Position numbers and translations under genes: made by a program | Shown: one piece after another, positions 1 through 6,650 of the stretch | Layout: every line of letters starts with the position of its first letter | How positions within the stretch are numbered: position 1 is the stretch's first letter | DNA from: DATAYF01 sp036272735 | Lineage (GTDB): Bacteria > Chloroflexota > Ktedonobacteria > Ktedonobacterales > Ktedonobacteraceae | DNA length: 15,221 nucleotides | Assembly (NCBI GenBank): GCA_036272735.1 | Contig: DATAYF010000185.1 | Coordinates: 1-15,221 of the forward strand | Direction: 5' to 3' | The notes under the pieces: model-generated | The model's database searches: none | The model's input: only the letters and a program-made list of their open reading frames with translations | Told to the model about the DNA's origin: nothing

Positions 1-171
1 AACCGGCATCGAGTAGTCTCCAAAGCTGCTCTGGGCTGAGAAACGCAGGTCGATAGGCAATTGTGCGCTGTCGAACTGCTGGTTTTCTTGTGTGAGATAG
101 GTTGCTACTGCTTGCTGTATAAGCCTGGTAAGATAATCGTATACGTCTCTCGACGTGGCGTCTTCGCTCAT
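1..171 (-). CDS. argS: Arginyl-tRNA synthetase, N-terminal fragment (57 codons, continues beyond left edge)
   Basis: The reading frame starts at the ATG whose complement is 169-171 and runs off the left edge. The 57 visible residues begin MSEDATSRDV and reach FGDYSMPV at the edge. A helical start followed by a Phe-Gly-Asp-Tyr-Ser segment about 50 residues in is typical of the additional N-terminal domain of class I arginyl-tRNA synthetases, which contacts the tRNA D-loop. The catalytic HIGH and KMSKS regions would lie outside the window, so this rests on the N-terminal domain only. A near-consensus promoter lies about 50 bp upstream (223-251), just beyond the hairpin that follows acs, so the gene appears to be its own transcription unit. 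Alternative: an unrelated protein with a chance GDYS motif. Confidence 0.62.
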   Translation of the reverse strand, partial: MSEDATSRDVYDYLTRLIQQAVATYLTQENQQFDSAQLPIDLRFSAQSSFGDYSMPV

Positions 172-222
172 AATGTGCCTCGCTCAATGCTATTTTTTGT
201 CCCTTGCTCAATCCAGACGTTT

Positions 223-251
223 AATATAACGTAGCTTCCGGTCCTGGTCAA
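223..251 (-). promoter_or_regulatory. Sigma-70-type promoter for argS
   Basis: On the minus strand, TTGACC (complement of 246-251) is followed by exactly 17 bp and TATATT (complement of 223-228). The predicted transcript would start near 215 and have an untranslated leader of about 45 nt before the argS ATG at 171. Both boxes are close to consensus and the spacing is optimal. Confidence 0.7.
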
Positions 252-270
252 GTTTTGGGCATAGGAAAAG

Positions 271-322
271 TAAATTGTTGAGGTTTGGACGGCTCCCAGT
301 CTGCTTAAACCTCAACAATTTA
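271..322. terminator. 16-bp perfect inverted repeat, probable terminator after acs
   Basis: Positions 271-286 and 307-322 are exact inverted repeats of 16 bp around a 20-nt loop. The repeat lies about 60 bp past the acs stop codon and just before the argS promoter, as expected for a terminator separating the two minus-strand units. The stem is AT-rich, and on the minus strand it is followed only by CTTTTCC, not a long U tract, so termination may be weak. A protein-binding operator is the alternative. Confidence 0.55.
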
Positions 323-380
323 ACTCTTTAGTGTATGCTTTGCTGACTATTATAGGCGCTTTTGTAATGTCTGCCTAGCA

Positions 381-2324
381 TTAGGACTCCAGTGTGCTGA
401 TATCTCCTATCGGCCCCCCCAATTCACGAGCGCGGATTACACGGCGCATGATTTTGCCTGAGCGCGTTTTGGGCAAGCTGGGCGCGAACTCGATCTCATC
501 AGGTACCGCTACTGCGCCAACCGTTGTACGCACGTGTAGCTTGAGTGCCGTTGCCAGTTCTTCTGACGGTTCATAGCCATTTTTAAGAATGACGAAGACC
601 TTGACGTGTTCGCCCTTAACCGGATCAGGTTTGCCAATAGCCGCCGCCTCCGCGATGGCCGCGTGGCTGACCAGGCTCGACTCGATCTCCATCGAACCCA
701 GGCGATGACCACTGACCTTGATGACGTCATCAACGCGACCCTGCACACGGATATAGCCATCCTGGTCGCTGGTTGCCGCGTCGCCCGCGAAGTATACGTT
801 GGGGATCGTTTCCCAATAGGTTTTGTAACGGTCTGGATCACCGTAAATGGTGCGCATCTGGCTGGGCCAGGGATGGCGAACGATCAAGAAGCCACCCTTA
901 TCCGAGCCTACCGAGATCCCATTTTTGTCGACGATATCGGTCTCAATCGTTGGTAGCGGACGCGTCGCGCTTCCCGGTTTCAGCGGTAAAATCATGGTTG
1001 GGCTGATCATGATCGAACCCGTCTCGGTCTGCCACCAGGTATCGACAATGGGCAATTCGTTATGCCCAATATTTTTGCGATACCACATCCAGGCTTCCGG
1101 ATTGATGGGCTCACCGACAGAACCAAGCAGGCGCAAACTAGAAAGATCATGTTGAGCGGGCCATTCTTCACCGAAACGCATCAGGCCACGAATGGCGGTT
1201 GGCGATGAATAAATAATGCTGACTTTGAATTTTTCGACGATTTCCCAAAAGCGGTCCGGTTGCGGGTACGTTGGCGTGCCCTCGAAAAGAACGTTGGTGG
1301 CTCCGTTCATCAGTGGTCCATAGATGATGTAGCTATGTCCGGTGACCCAGCCAACATCTGCGGTACACCAGTACACATCGCTCTCTTTTAGGTCGAAGAC
1401 AAACTTCGTGGTGGCGTAGACGCCAACGGCGTATCCACCCTGGGTATGCACAATGCCTTTGGGCTTGCCGGTGCTGCCGCTCGTATAGAGGATGTAGAGT
1501 GGGTCCTCGCTATCCATCGGTTCACAGGGCACAACCGTGTCTCGCGAAATATTTTTTACCAACTCATCCCAATAGGTGTCGCGCCCGAACTGCATGTTGA
1601 TATCCAGGCTCAGGCGGCGCACGACAACGACCTTCTCAACAGTTGGTGTCTCGGCTACGGCTTCGTCAGTGATTTTTTTGAGCTGAATAAGCTTGCCACC
1701 ACGGTAGTTGCCATCGGCCGTAATCACTACTTTGGCCTGAGCATCGTTGATGCGGTCACGCAACGAAGGGGCCGCGAAGCCGCCGAAGACGACGGTATGG
1801 ACCGCTCCTAGCCTGGCGACTGCCAGCACTGCTACGATCTGCTCAATAATCGCTGGCATGTAGATAGCAACACGATCTCCCTTCTTCACTCCTAAATCTT
1901 GCAAGCCTTTAGCAAACTGGTTGGTTAATTTGTAGAGTTGCTCGTACGTCACTGTGAGTGTCGAGCCGTCATCACCCTCCCAATAAAACGCTACTTTGTT
2001 GCGTGTGGACGTCTGCATGTGCCGATCCAGGCAATTGTAGACGATATTGAGCTTGCCACCAACAAACCACTGAAAAAACGGTTTTTCAGTCCACGTAAAG
2101 GTGGTGTGCCAGGGGTTAAACCAGTGAAGCTCGTTTGCCATGTCTTCCCAGTAGGCAAAGCGGTTCTCTAGCGACCACTGGTAGAAACTTTCATAGTCGC
2201 TAAAGCCTTTGTTTTTCATATAGGCGGTGATGTTGGCTTCTGCTATTGCCTGGCTAGATGGGGGAAACAGTCGATTTTCGCTTAGGATCGTGTCGATATT
2301 TTCAAAACCGAGGTTGTTGCTCAT
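381..2324 (-). CDS. acs: Acetyl-CoA synthetase (acetate-CoA ligase, AMP-forming)
   Basis: This cytosolic enzyme converts acetate, ATP and CoA to acetyl-CoA via acetyl-AMP. The 647-residue product has the family's full length. Visible motifs are the ATP-binding loop YTSGSTGKPKG at about 280-290, WVTGH near 326-330, DTWWQTETGS at 428-437 (the Trp pair shapes the small acetate pocket), GRVDDVIKVSGHR at 529-541 (hinge and C-terminal domain), and PKTRSGKIMRR at 618-628. K624 in the last motif is the catalytic lysine that Pat-type acetyltransferases modify in other bacteria. The frame is open to an ATG at 2414, but I start at 2324. An AGGAGG lies 12 nt upstream there, the Acs-like sequence begins there, and the extra 30 residues look non-conserved. 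It lies 208 bp downstream of the prenyltransferase gene on the same strand, probably with its own promoter. No deacetylase or acetyltransferase gene is adjacent. Confidence 0.96.
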   Translation of the reverse strand: MSNNLGFENIDTILSENRLFPPSSQAIAEANITAYMKNKGFSDYESFYQWSLENRFAYWEDMANELHWFNPWHTTFTWTEKPFFQWFVGGKLNIVYNCLDRHMQTSTRNKVAFYWEGDDGSTLTVTYEQLYKLTNQFAKGLQDLGVKKGDRVAIYMPAIIEQIVAVLAVARLGAVHTVVFGGFAAPSLRDRINDAQAKVVITADGNYRGGKLIQLKKITDEAVAETPTVEKVVVVRRLSLDINMQFGRDTYWDELVKNISRDTVVPCEPMDSEDPLYILYTSGSTGKPKGIVHTQGGYAVGVYATTKFVFDLKESDVYWCTADVGWVTGHSYIIYGPLMNGATNVLFEGTPTYPQPDRFWEIVEKFKVSIIYSSPTAIRGLMRFGEEWPAQHDLSSLRLLGSVGEPINPEAWMWYRKNIGHNELPIVDTWWQTETGSIMISPTMILPLKPGSATRPLPTIETDIVDKNGISVGSDKGGFLIVRHPWPSQMRTIYGDPDRYKTYWETIPNVYFAGDAATSDQDGYIRVQGRVDDVIKVSGHRLGSMEIESSLVSHAAIAEAAAIGKPDPVKGEHVKVFVILKNGYEPSEELATALKLHVRTTVGAVAVPDEIEFAPSLPKTRSGKIMRRVIRARELGGPIGDISTLES

Positions 2325-2532
2325 GCCGTGAAAAATCCTCCTGCTAGTATTAAGGGTTGGGAAGAGGGTCGTGTGATGCAACTGTTGAATATTTCCATTG
2401 TAGAACAGGTTCAATAAGTTTTCAATGGTTACGTGTGACGCTTAGAGCAATTTACTGTTCTTTATTTATATGGTTATGTAGTATTTATTGTTGACCTATT
2501 GCCGCTCACACTGTGGAATGACATGGATGAGT

Positions 2533-3459
2533 TTATAAGCGAAATATACCATGGATACCCATTGCCACTACCAGTAGAAATGCTGCCTGAAGATCGGCAC
2601 TGGTATCTATTGCCAATAGTTTCGTATAATTTTGTAGTTCTCCGGTGGCTCTCTTTAGCGCTAGCGTCACCGGCATAATGGTGAGGACCGCAACAATACT
2701 GTACCAGGGATATATTTGTAGGAACACATCTAGAATCAGCAGACAGGCGATGAGCATTACCAGAAACACCCCCACCATGCGTGCCCTGGACGTGCCTAAC
2801 ACGACGATTGGCGTCATTTTGCCAACGACTTTATCCGCTTGCCAGTGCAAAAAATGATGAAAGTAGAGCACCGTGGTGGTGTACAATCCTATTGGCAATG
2901 CTGCCAGCACTACATTCCACGTGACGTTCCCTGCCTGGATGTAATAGGAACCAAGTACTGGTAGGATCCCGAAAGAGCACAGGATATCTACTTCTCCAAC
3001 GCCTCGCCCAATGTATGCCAGGCGTAACGGCGGCGCAACATAAAAAAAAGCCAACAAGAAACCTGGCACTGCAAATAGTAGGGTCCAGGGACGAAAAAAG
3101 GTCAGCAGTAAGCCACAGAGAAGGGCTAGCGCGAAGCAGAGCAGCGCTACTCTACGATATGCCCAGAGACTGAACCCGTGTTGTAACAATCCCTGTGATC
3201 CCGTGACTACAGTGGTACCATCCGCGACCAATTTTTGGGCTGCTTGGTCGGTCCCTTGTGCAAAGTCAAAGATATCATTGGTGACGTTAGCGGCCAGGTG
3301 TGCTGCCAGCGCACCGACAAGCGTAAGCAGGAACAGTTCCCAGCGAAAAACCGTGCCTTGTTGCCAGGCAAAAACTGCACCAACGATTATTGGCGCGATT
3401 ATCATTGGTAAAGTGCGTGCTCGTGTTACCTGGTAAAAAAGCCGTAATGTTTTTTGCAT
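2533..3459 (-). CDS. menA: UbiA-family prenyltransferase, MenA-like (1,4-dihydroxy-2-naphthoate prenyltransferase)
   Basis: This 308-residue integral membrane protein has about eight or nine hydrophobic segments (near 18-32, 41-59, 104-122, 125-141, 158-175, 182-200, 228-248, 252-268, 290-306). UbiA enzymes attach a polyprenyl chain to an aromatic ring in the membrane. MenA does this in menaquinone synthesis. The first Asp-rich motif is intact: N61-D62-I-F-D65, then D71. The YVAPPLRLAYIGRGVGE stretch at 140-156 is MenA-like. The second motif is unusual: HWQADKVVGK at 205-214 keeps D209 and the GK but has His where the first Asp of DxxxD is usual. That makes the exact acceptor uncertain. The ATG at 3459 is the first in the frame and has only a weak purine stretch (GGAAA) about 13 nt upstream. 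No other men genes are visible here. UbiA membership is firm; the MenA call is likely but not proven. Confidence 0.75.
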   Translation of the reverse strand: MQKTLRLFYQVTRARTLPMIIAPIIVGAVFAWQQGTVFRWELFLLTLVGALAAHLAANVTNDIFDFAQGTDQAAQKLVADGTTVVTGSQGLLQHGFSLWAYRRVALLCFALALLCGLLLTFFRPWTLLFAVPGFLLAFFYVAPPLRLAYIGRGVGEVDILCSFGILPVLGSYYIQAGNVTWNVVLAALPIGLYTTTVLYFHHFLHWQADKVVGKMTPIVVLGTSRARMVGVFLVMLIACLLILDVFLQIYPWYSIVAVLTIMPVTLALKRATGELQNYTKLLAIDTSADLQAAFLLVVAMGIHGIFRL

Positions 3460-3964
3460 CCTATGTTTATTTCCAGTAGTTTACGCGTGCGTGTATGAGC
3501 GCCTCTCATCGTCAAGCTAGATAGTTCGCTTGCCGTCCTGCTTGTGAAGTCATCATATCACAAAGTCTAGCGAGCAAGTTTCCGGTCAAGGCTAGGTACA
3601 AGTCGCATCTCCAATATTTCTTCTTGTGTGATGGGGGGCGTTGATGGGGAATAACTGGTAGGTATCGATACGTTTTCATAAATAAAGGCTGCTTATTTTT
3701 TACGTTGCTCTTAATTCGTCGTTTTTTTACGGATTTTTCACGCGCAATATGGTAATCTTTAACTGTATCCGATGGATAGCGGTTCGTAGTATAATGGGTC
3801 TTTACAACTAGACACGTTTCTGAATCGTATAAGACACAGAAGTTATTGATAGCTACGATCATTTCCTACATCATAATAGTACTGCTAATCCGAAACCTTG
3901 AGCACATCGCGCTAGCTACGCGGTAGCGTTAGTTTTTCGAAATTAAGAACTAGAGGACACACCT
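3460..3964. other. 505-bp divergent intergenic region
   Basis: The region separates the minus-strand prenyltransferase from the plus-strand small membrane protein. It is AT-rich and holds no recognisable RNA gene. A perfect TATAAT lies on the plus strand at 3790-3795, but no good -35 box sits 16-18 bp upstream. A 116-codon minus-strand frame at 3512-3862 has lysine-rich, low-information sequence and no domain, and I regard it as fortuitous. A small hairpin followed by five T residues lies at 3912-3937, shortly before the next gene (listed separately). Confidence 0.5.
3912..3937 (+). promoter_or_regulatory. Terminator-like hairpin in the leader of the 51-aa gene
   Basis: GCTAC (3915-3919) pairs with GTAGC (3923-3927) across a GCG loop. 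CTA (3912-3914) can add to the stem with TAG (3930-3932) across a two-base bulge, and TTTTT follows at 3933-3937. The hairpin ends 27 nt before the ATG at 3965. It could act as an attenuator or a weak terminator of upstream transcription, but it is short and may be chance. Confidence 0.25.
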
Positions 3965-4120
3965 ATGCAGAAACAACAACCGACTCGTCAATCCAGCGGT
4001 TCTAAAGCCATTGCTCTCGATCTCCGGGAAAAAATTGCTCGCTATCGCTTCTCAATTCTATTGAGCATACTTTCGGGTACCGCACTCGCTCTGGTGCTCC
4101 AAATCATCTTTGCTCACTAG
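3965..4120 (+). CDS. Small single-span membrane protein, 51 aa, unknown function
   Basis: I do not recognise a family. The frame encodes 51 residues from ATG 3965 to TAG 4118. It is preceded by AGAGGA at 3952-3957, seven nt from the start, which is good support for translation. Residues 1-28 are polar and basic (MQKQQPTRQSSGSKAIALDL, then REKIARYR). Residues 29-50 form one hydrophobic helix (FSILLSILSGTALALVLQII) ending in FAH. Under the positive-inside rule this would be an N-in, C-out membrane peptide. A strong intrinsic terminator begins 23 bp after the stop, which marks the end of a real transcription unit. The next gene on the same strand is a cobalamin adenosyltransferase, but nothing ties the two functionally. 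The clear ribosome site, the coding-like content and the terminator make this a credible gene that ordinary length cut-offs would miss. Confidence 0.68.
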   Translation: MQKQQPTRQSSGSKAIALDLREKIARYRFSILLSILSGTALALVLQIIFAH

Positions 4121-4143
4121 CAGCATTCTATCACTAGCAAAAT

Positions 4144-4187
4144 AAGGGAAGTACCACAACTATTGGTATTTCCTTTTTGTCTTTTTT
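4144..4187 (+). terminator. Intrinsic terminator after the 51-aa gene
   Basis: A 13-bp stem pairs 4144-4156 with 4164-4176, with two G-U pairs and a seven-nt loop (CAACTAT). It is followed by TTGTCTTTTTT at 4177-4187. This is a classic rho-independent layout for plus-strand transcription. Confidence 0.78.
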
Positions 4188-4242
4188 GGGCATCCTCGAG
4201 GCATGCCTTTATCCGATGGTGTATGGACAAAGGGGAAAATTT

Positions 4243-4788
4243 ATGGCAAAAGTGACCACTGGAACTGGTGATACTGGCTATACTGGTTTACTAGGTGACG
4301 TTCGGGTGCTGAAATCCGATCCACGTCCGGATACCTTTGGAACCGTGGACGAAGCTACCTCTGCCCTTGGATTGGCACGAGCCGTGGCTCAGGACCCAAA
4401 AGTCAAAGATATTATCTATCGTATTCAGCAAGAGTTGTATATGCTTATGGGTGAACTGGCTACACCTCCCGAAAACTATGAGCAAATGGGCTTGCAAATG
4501 ACAATTGAGCATGTACAACGGCTGGAACAAGTCGAAGAAGAGCTAATGGTTGCGGTTGAAATTCCGAACAAGTTTATTATTCCTGGTGATACTCTAGATG
4601 GAGCTGCGCTAGATCTTGCGCGCACCATCATTCGCCGTGCTGAACGCATGGCGGTAAAGCTGCTCCATGATGGGGCTATCCAAAACGGGGAGGTGGTGCG
4701 CTATCTCAATCGCCTTTCCGATGTTATCTTTATTCTTGCCCGCTACATTGAAGTGAAATCCTCCCTCGCCGAACGACCTGACCGTTAG
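4243..4788 (+). CDS. PduO-type ATP:cob(I)alamin adenosyltransferase
   Basis: The enzyme transfers the adenosyl group of ATP to cob(I)alamin to make coenzyme B12 (also called MMAB, or CobO in the PduO-type sense). The 181-residue product has the usual family length. The N-terminal ATP-binding segment TGTGDTGYTGLLGD is at 6-19, with FGTVDEATSALGLARA at 32-47. The C-terminal helices carry RTIIRRAERM at 127-136 and YLNRLSDVIFILAR at 154-167, where the Arg and Asp residues line the active site in this family. A TTG frame extension to 4177 would lie in the upstream terminator. The ATG at 4243, with AAGGGG about 10 nt before it, is the better start. I see no clear promoter in the 55 bp after the terminator, so expression may depend on readthrough. 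It probably supplies adenosylcobalamin to mutases or reductases elsewhere in the genome. Confidence 0.93.
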   Translation: MAKVTTGTGDTGYTGLLGDVRVLKSDPRPDTFGTVDEATSALGLARAVAQDPKVKDIIYRIQQELYMLMGELATPPENYEQMGLQMTIEHVQRLEQVEEELMVAVEIPNKFIIPGDTLDGAALDLARTIIRRAERMAVKLLHDGAIQNGEVVRYLNRLSDVIFILARYIEVKSSLAERPDR

Positions 4789-4824
4789 CACTAGTGCTGT
4801 GTCATCCATACCCAGGCGTCACGC

Positions 4825-4865
4825 GTACGTATAGGTGACGTTCTACGATCATCACTTATACGTAC
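4825..4865. repeat. 14-bp inverted repeat after the adenosyltransferase, with an overlapping alternative hairpin
   Basis: GTACGTATAGGTGA (4825-4838) pairs with TCACTTATACGTAC (4852-4865) with one G-U pair and a 13-nt loop. CGTCAC (4818-4823) can instead pair with GTGACG (4835-4840), which uses part of the same left arm, so the two hairpins exclude each other in RNA. No U tract follows. It could be a factor-independent processing or termination signal for the adenosyltransferase, or a leader element of the sigma-factor gene. Confidence 0.45.
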
Positions 4866-4999
4866 AACGACAAACGAGTCCTGATCAGTTTGTGAGCTAC
4901 TTCATATCCTTCCCCTCTCTTTGTGCTGCATAATATCTTTTGATTGCACGAGTATATGCTTTCTCTATTCCTTTTCTGCTGAAGCGAGACGAGACAAAA

Positions 5000-5758
5000 A
5001 TGATGGATTATGCATTACTATTGATGGAAGGTCAGGATCAGGAGGCGGCGACCACTACTCTTCCTGAAAGGCCGAATGGCACAAATCGGTTGGAAAATGA
5101 TACGCCATGGGTTATAAGTGCTTGCCAGGGATCGATGGCTGCATTCGAAGAGTTGGTGCGACGCTACGAACCGCGCATCAGACGTATGCTGTACGGACTG
5201 ACGCAAGATATCCAATTAACGCAAGATCTCTGTCAGGAAACGTTTTTAGCAGCTTTTCGGGCGCTTCCTCGCATGGATGGTGCGCAACTACGCTTTGCCC
5301 CCTGGCTGTACCGTATCGCTTTGAATCAGATACGAAGCGAATGGCGGCGTCGTAAGCACGTGTCGGTGGTCTCATTTCTTTCGTTGACACGTGCTTTCGA
5401 GGATGATTTTGCTGACGAAGGAGCTATCAGCGCGCTCGTCTGCCCAGCACAATTTGAGGACAGTATTGCTGAACAAGACGTTGTTCGCCAGGTGCTTGCG
5501 CAGTTGCCGCGCTCCTCTGCAATGTGTTTGTTATTGGATGCCGAGGGTTTTTCCTACCGTGAGATTGCGGAGATCCTTCAGGACTCTTTATCGGCCGTGC
5601 GCAGCCGCTTATCTCGTGCACGACATACCTTTCGACACCTTTACAATAGCATCGATCAAGGGGAGGTGCATGAAAAAGGATTACCATTGGGATCTACTCT
5701 GGAGCAAAGCAGTGCAGTGGCAAGCATGTACTCTGCAACAGCAAACGCTGCTATATGA
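5000..5758 (+). CDS. ECF-type RNA polymerase sigma factor (sigma-70 family)
   Basis: The protein redirects RNA polymerase to its own promoter class. From the ATG at 5000 it has 252 residues. Region 2 spans about 37-120: FEELVRRYEPRIRRML, then DLCQETFLAAFRALPR at 76-91 (core binding and -10 melting) and PWLYRIALNQIRSEWRRRK at 101-119. Region 4 spans about 160-215, with LPRSSAMCLLLDAEGFSYREIAEIL and the helix-turn-helix SAVRSRLSRARHTF. The middle section is a plain linker with no region 3, as in the ECF group. The last 30 or so residues are low-complexity and share DNA with the next ORF in another frame, so they are probably unconstrained. A TTG at 4940 would extend the frame, but an ATG pair at 5000/5003 lies closer to the conserved domain. 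Neither has a strong ribosome site. No full-length anti-sigma factor is seen next to it; the overlapping 64-codon ORF occupies that position. Confidence 0.9.
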   Translation: MMDYALLLMEGQDQEAATTTLPERPNGTNRLENDTPWVISACQGSMAAFEELVRRYEPRIRRMLYGLTQDIQLTQDLCQETFLAAFRALPRMDGAQLRFAPWLYRIALNQIRSEWRRRKHVSVVSFLSLTRAFEDDFADEGAISALVCPAQFEDSIAEQDVVRQVLAQLPRSSAMCLLLDAEGFSYREIAEILQDSLSAVRSRLSRARHTFRHLYNSIDQGEVHEKGLPLGSTLEQSSAVASMYSATANAAI

Positions 5759-5864
5759 TTGGCTCATCGCATCTGAACAAAAGCTTCCTTCCACCACTGA
5801 GCGTATTTTAGAAAGCGTTGCGCATATTGCTCGTCAGCAGGGACGTGCCCAGGTTTCCAACTAA
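5670..5864 (+). CDS. Small 64-aa protein overlapping the end of the sigma-factor gene
   Basis: I do not recognise a family. The ATG at 5670 follows AAGGGGAGGTGC directly, a strong ribosome site if slightly close. It opens a frame different from the sigma gene, sharing its last 89 bp, and continues 106 bp further to TAA 5862-5864. The product starts MKKDYHWDLLWSKAVQWQAC, has four Trp in its first 31 residues and is predicted helical with no membrane span and no signal peptide. Its position just after an ECF sigma gene, with coupled translation likely, is that of anti-sigma or accessory proteins. It is too short for a classical zinc anti-sigma domain and lacks the HxxxCxxC motif, since it has only one Cys. 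It may be a small sigma-binding or co-expressed protein. A remnant of a longer decayed anti-sigma gene is the main alternative. Confidence 0.58.
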   Translation: MKKDYHWDLLWSKAVQWQACTLQQQTLLYDWLIASEQKLPSTTERILESVAHIARQQGRAQVSN

Positions 5865-6580
5865 ACCTTGTGCTCACTTTCTGGTTTCACTACTGCAATC
5901 GTGAATCCATCGGTATAATCTTCATCCATCGCCAGGGCCAGGGATGTTAGACGGGGGTCGCTCCTGACCTGTTTGTTATAATTGATTAGCCCTGTTGTCC
6001 CTTCATCCTGCGCCGTCGTGCTCTCTTGTAGTGCCTTACCACGACGAATACAATTATCGGCAACGATGATGCTGCCAGGTCGCGCTAAACGCATCGCCCA
6101 TTCAAAGTAATGGGGATACGAAGGTTTATCAGCGTCGATGAAAATGAGATCAAATGGGCCGTCATTGGTGAGTTGTGGGAGTGTATCGAGGGCTGCTCCT
6201 ACACGTACCTCCGTTCGATCACTCACGCCAGCATTGGCAAATGAGTTTCGTACAACTTCTGCGTGCCTGGGGTTGATCTCAAGCGTGATCAGTCGTCCTC
6301 CTGCCGGTAATGCTCGTGCTAGCCAGATTCCACTATAGCCCGCTAATGATCCAATTTCTAAAATCTTGTGAGCATTGCATGCCACTGCCAGGAATTGCAA
6401 TAATTTCCCCTGAATAGGGGAGATTTGAATTTCCGGTAGCTCCGCTTCTTTCGCTGCGCTGAGCGCTTGACATAATCCTTTGTCTTCGGGAGCGAAGAGT
6501 CGCGTAATGGTTTGTTCGATCCCTGTTCGTATTTGCTGTTGCTCCTGCAATGCATTTAATGCCTGTGAATCGTTGGTCAT
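5861..6580 (-). CDS. Class I SAM-dependent O-methyltransferase (CCoAOMT/catechol OMT-like, Methyltransf_3)
   Basis: The 239-residue soluble protein is full length for the metal-dependent O-methyltransferase family, which methylates catechol-type hydroxyls. Motif I is ILEIGSLAGYSGIWLARAL at 73-91, where SAM binds, followed by the acidic residue E101 in LITLEINP. FIDADKPSYPHYFEW at 147-161 includes D149, and IVADN at 172-176 gives D175 and N176. These three positions match the divalent-metal ligands of the family. The ATG at 6580 has AAAGG 11 nt upstream. It is the third gene of the minus-strand run methyltransferase, BTAD regulator, O-methyltransferase, 70 bp behind the regulator. Its TAG stop (complement of 5861-5863) interlocks with the TAA of the converging 64-codon ORF. 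The natural substrate cannot be told from sequence; a small aromatic or polyketide-like acceptor is an inference. Confidence 0.9.
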   Translation of the reverse strand: MTNDSQALNALQEQQQIRTGIEQTITRLFAPEDKGLCQALSAAKEAELPEIQISPIQGKLLQFLAVACNAHKILEIGSLAGYSGIWLARALPAGGRLITLEINPRHAEVVRNSFANAGVSDRTEVRVGAALDTLPQLTNDGPFDLIFIDADKPSYPHYFEWAMRLARPGSIIVADNCIRRGKALQESTTAQDEGTTGLINYNKQVRSDPRLTSLALAMDEDYTDGFTIAVVKPESEHKV

Positions 6581-6650
6581 AATTGATAATACCTTTCTGT
6601 AATTTTTCTATGCTTCCTTGCCGAACCAGCCTATTTTGATCATTGTCCTG

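Noticed and set aside
509..841. Short ORFs opposite or overlapping acs in other frames
   Set aside because: Arg/Ser-rich out-of-frame products of a well-conserved acs gene, with no ribosome sites.
3512..3862. 116-codon minus-strand ORF upstream of the prenyltransferase gene
   Set aside because: Lysine-rich sequence with no domain pattern and a poorly placed purine stretch at its start. It lies in AT-rich intergenic DNA.
4177..4242. N-terminal extension of the adenosyltransferase from a TTG
   Set aside because: The TTG lies in the T run of the upstream terminator and the added residues do not resemble the family.
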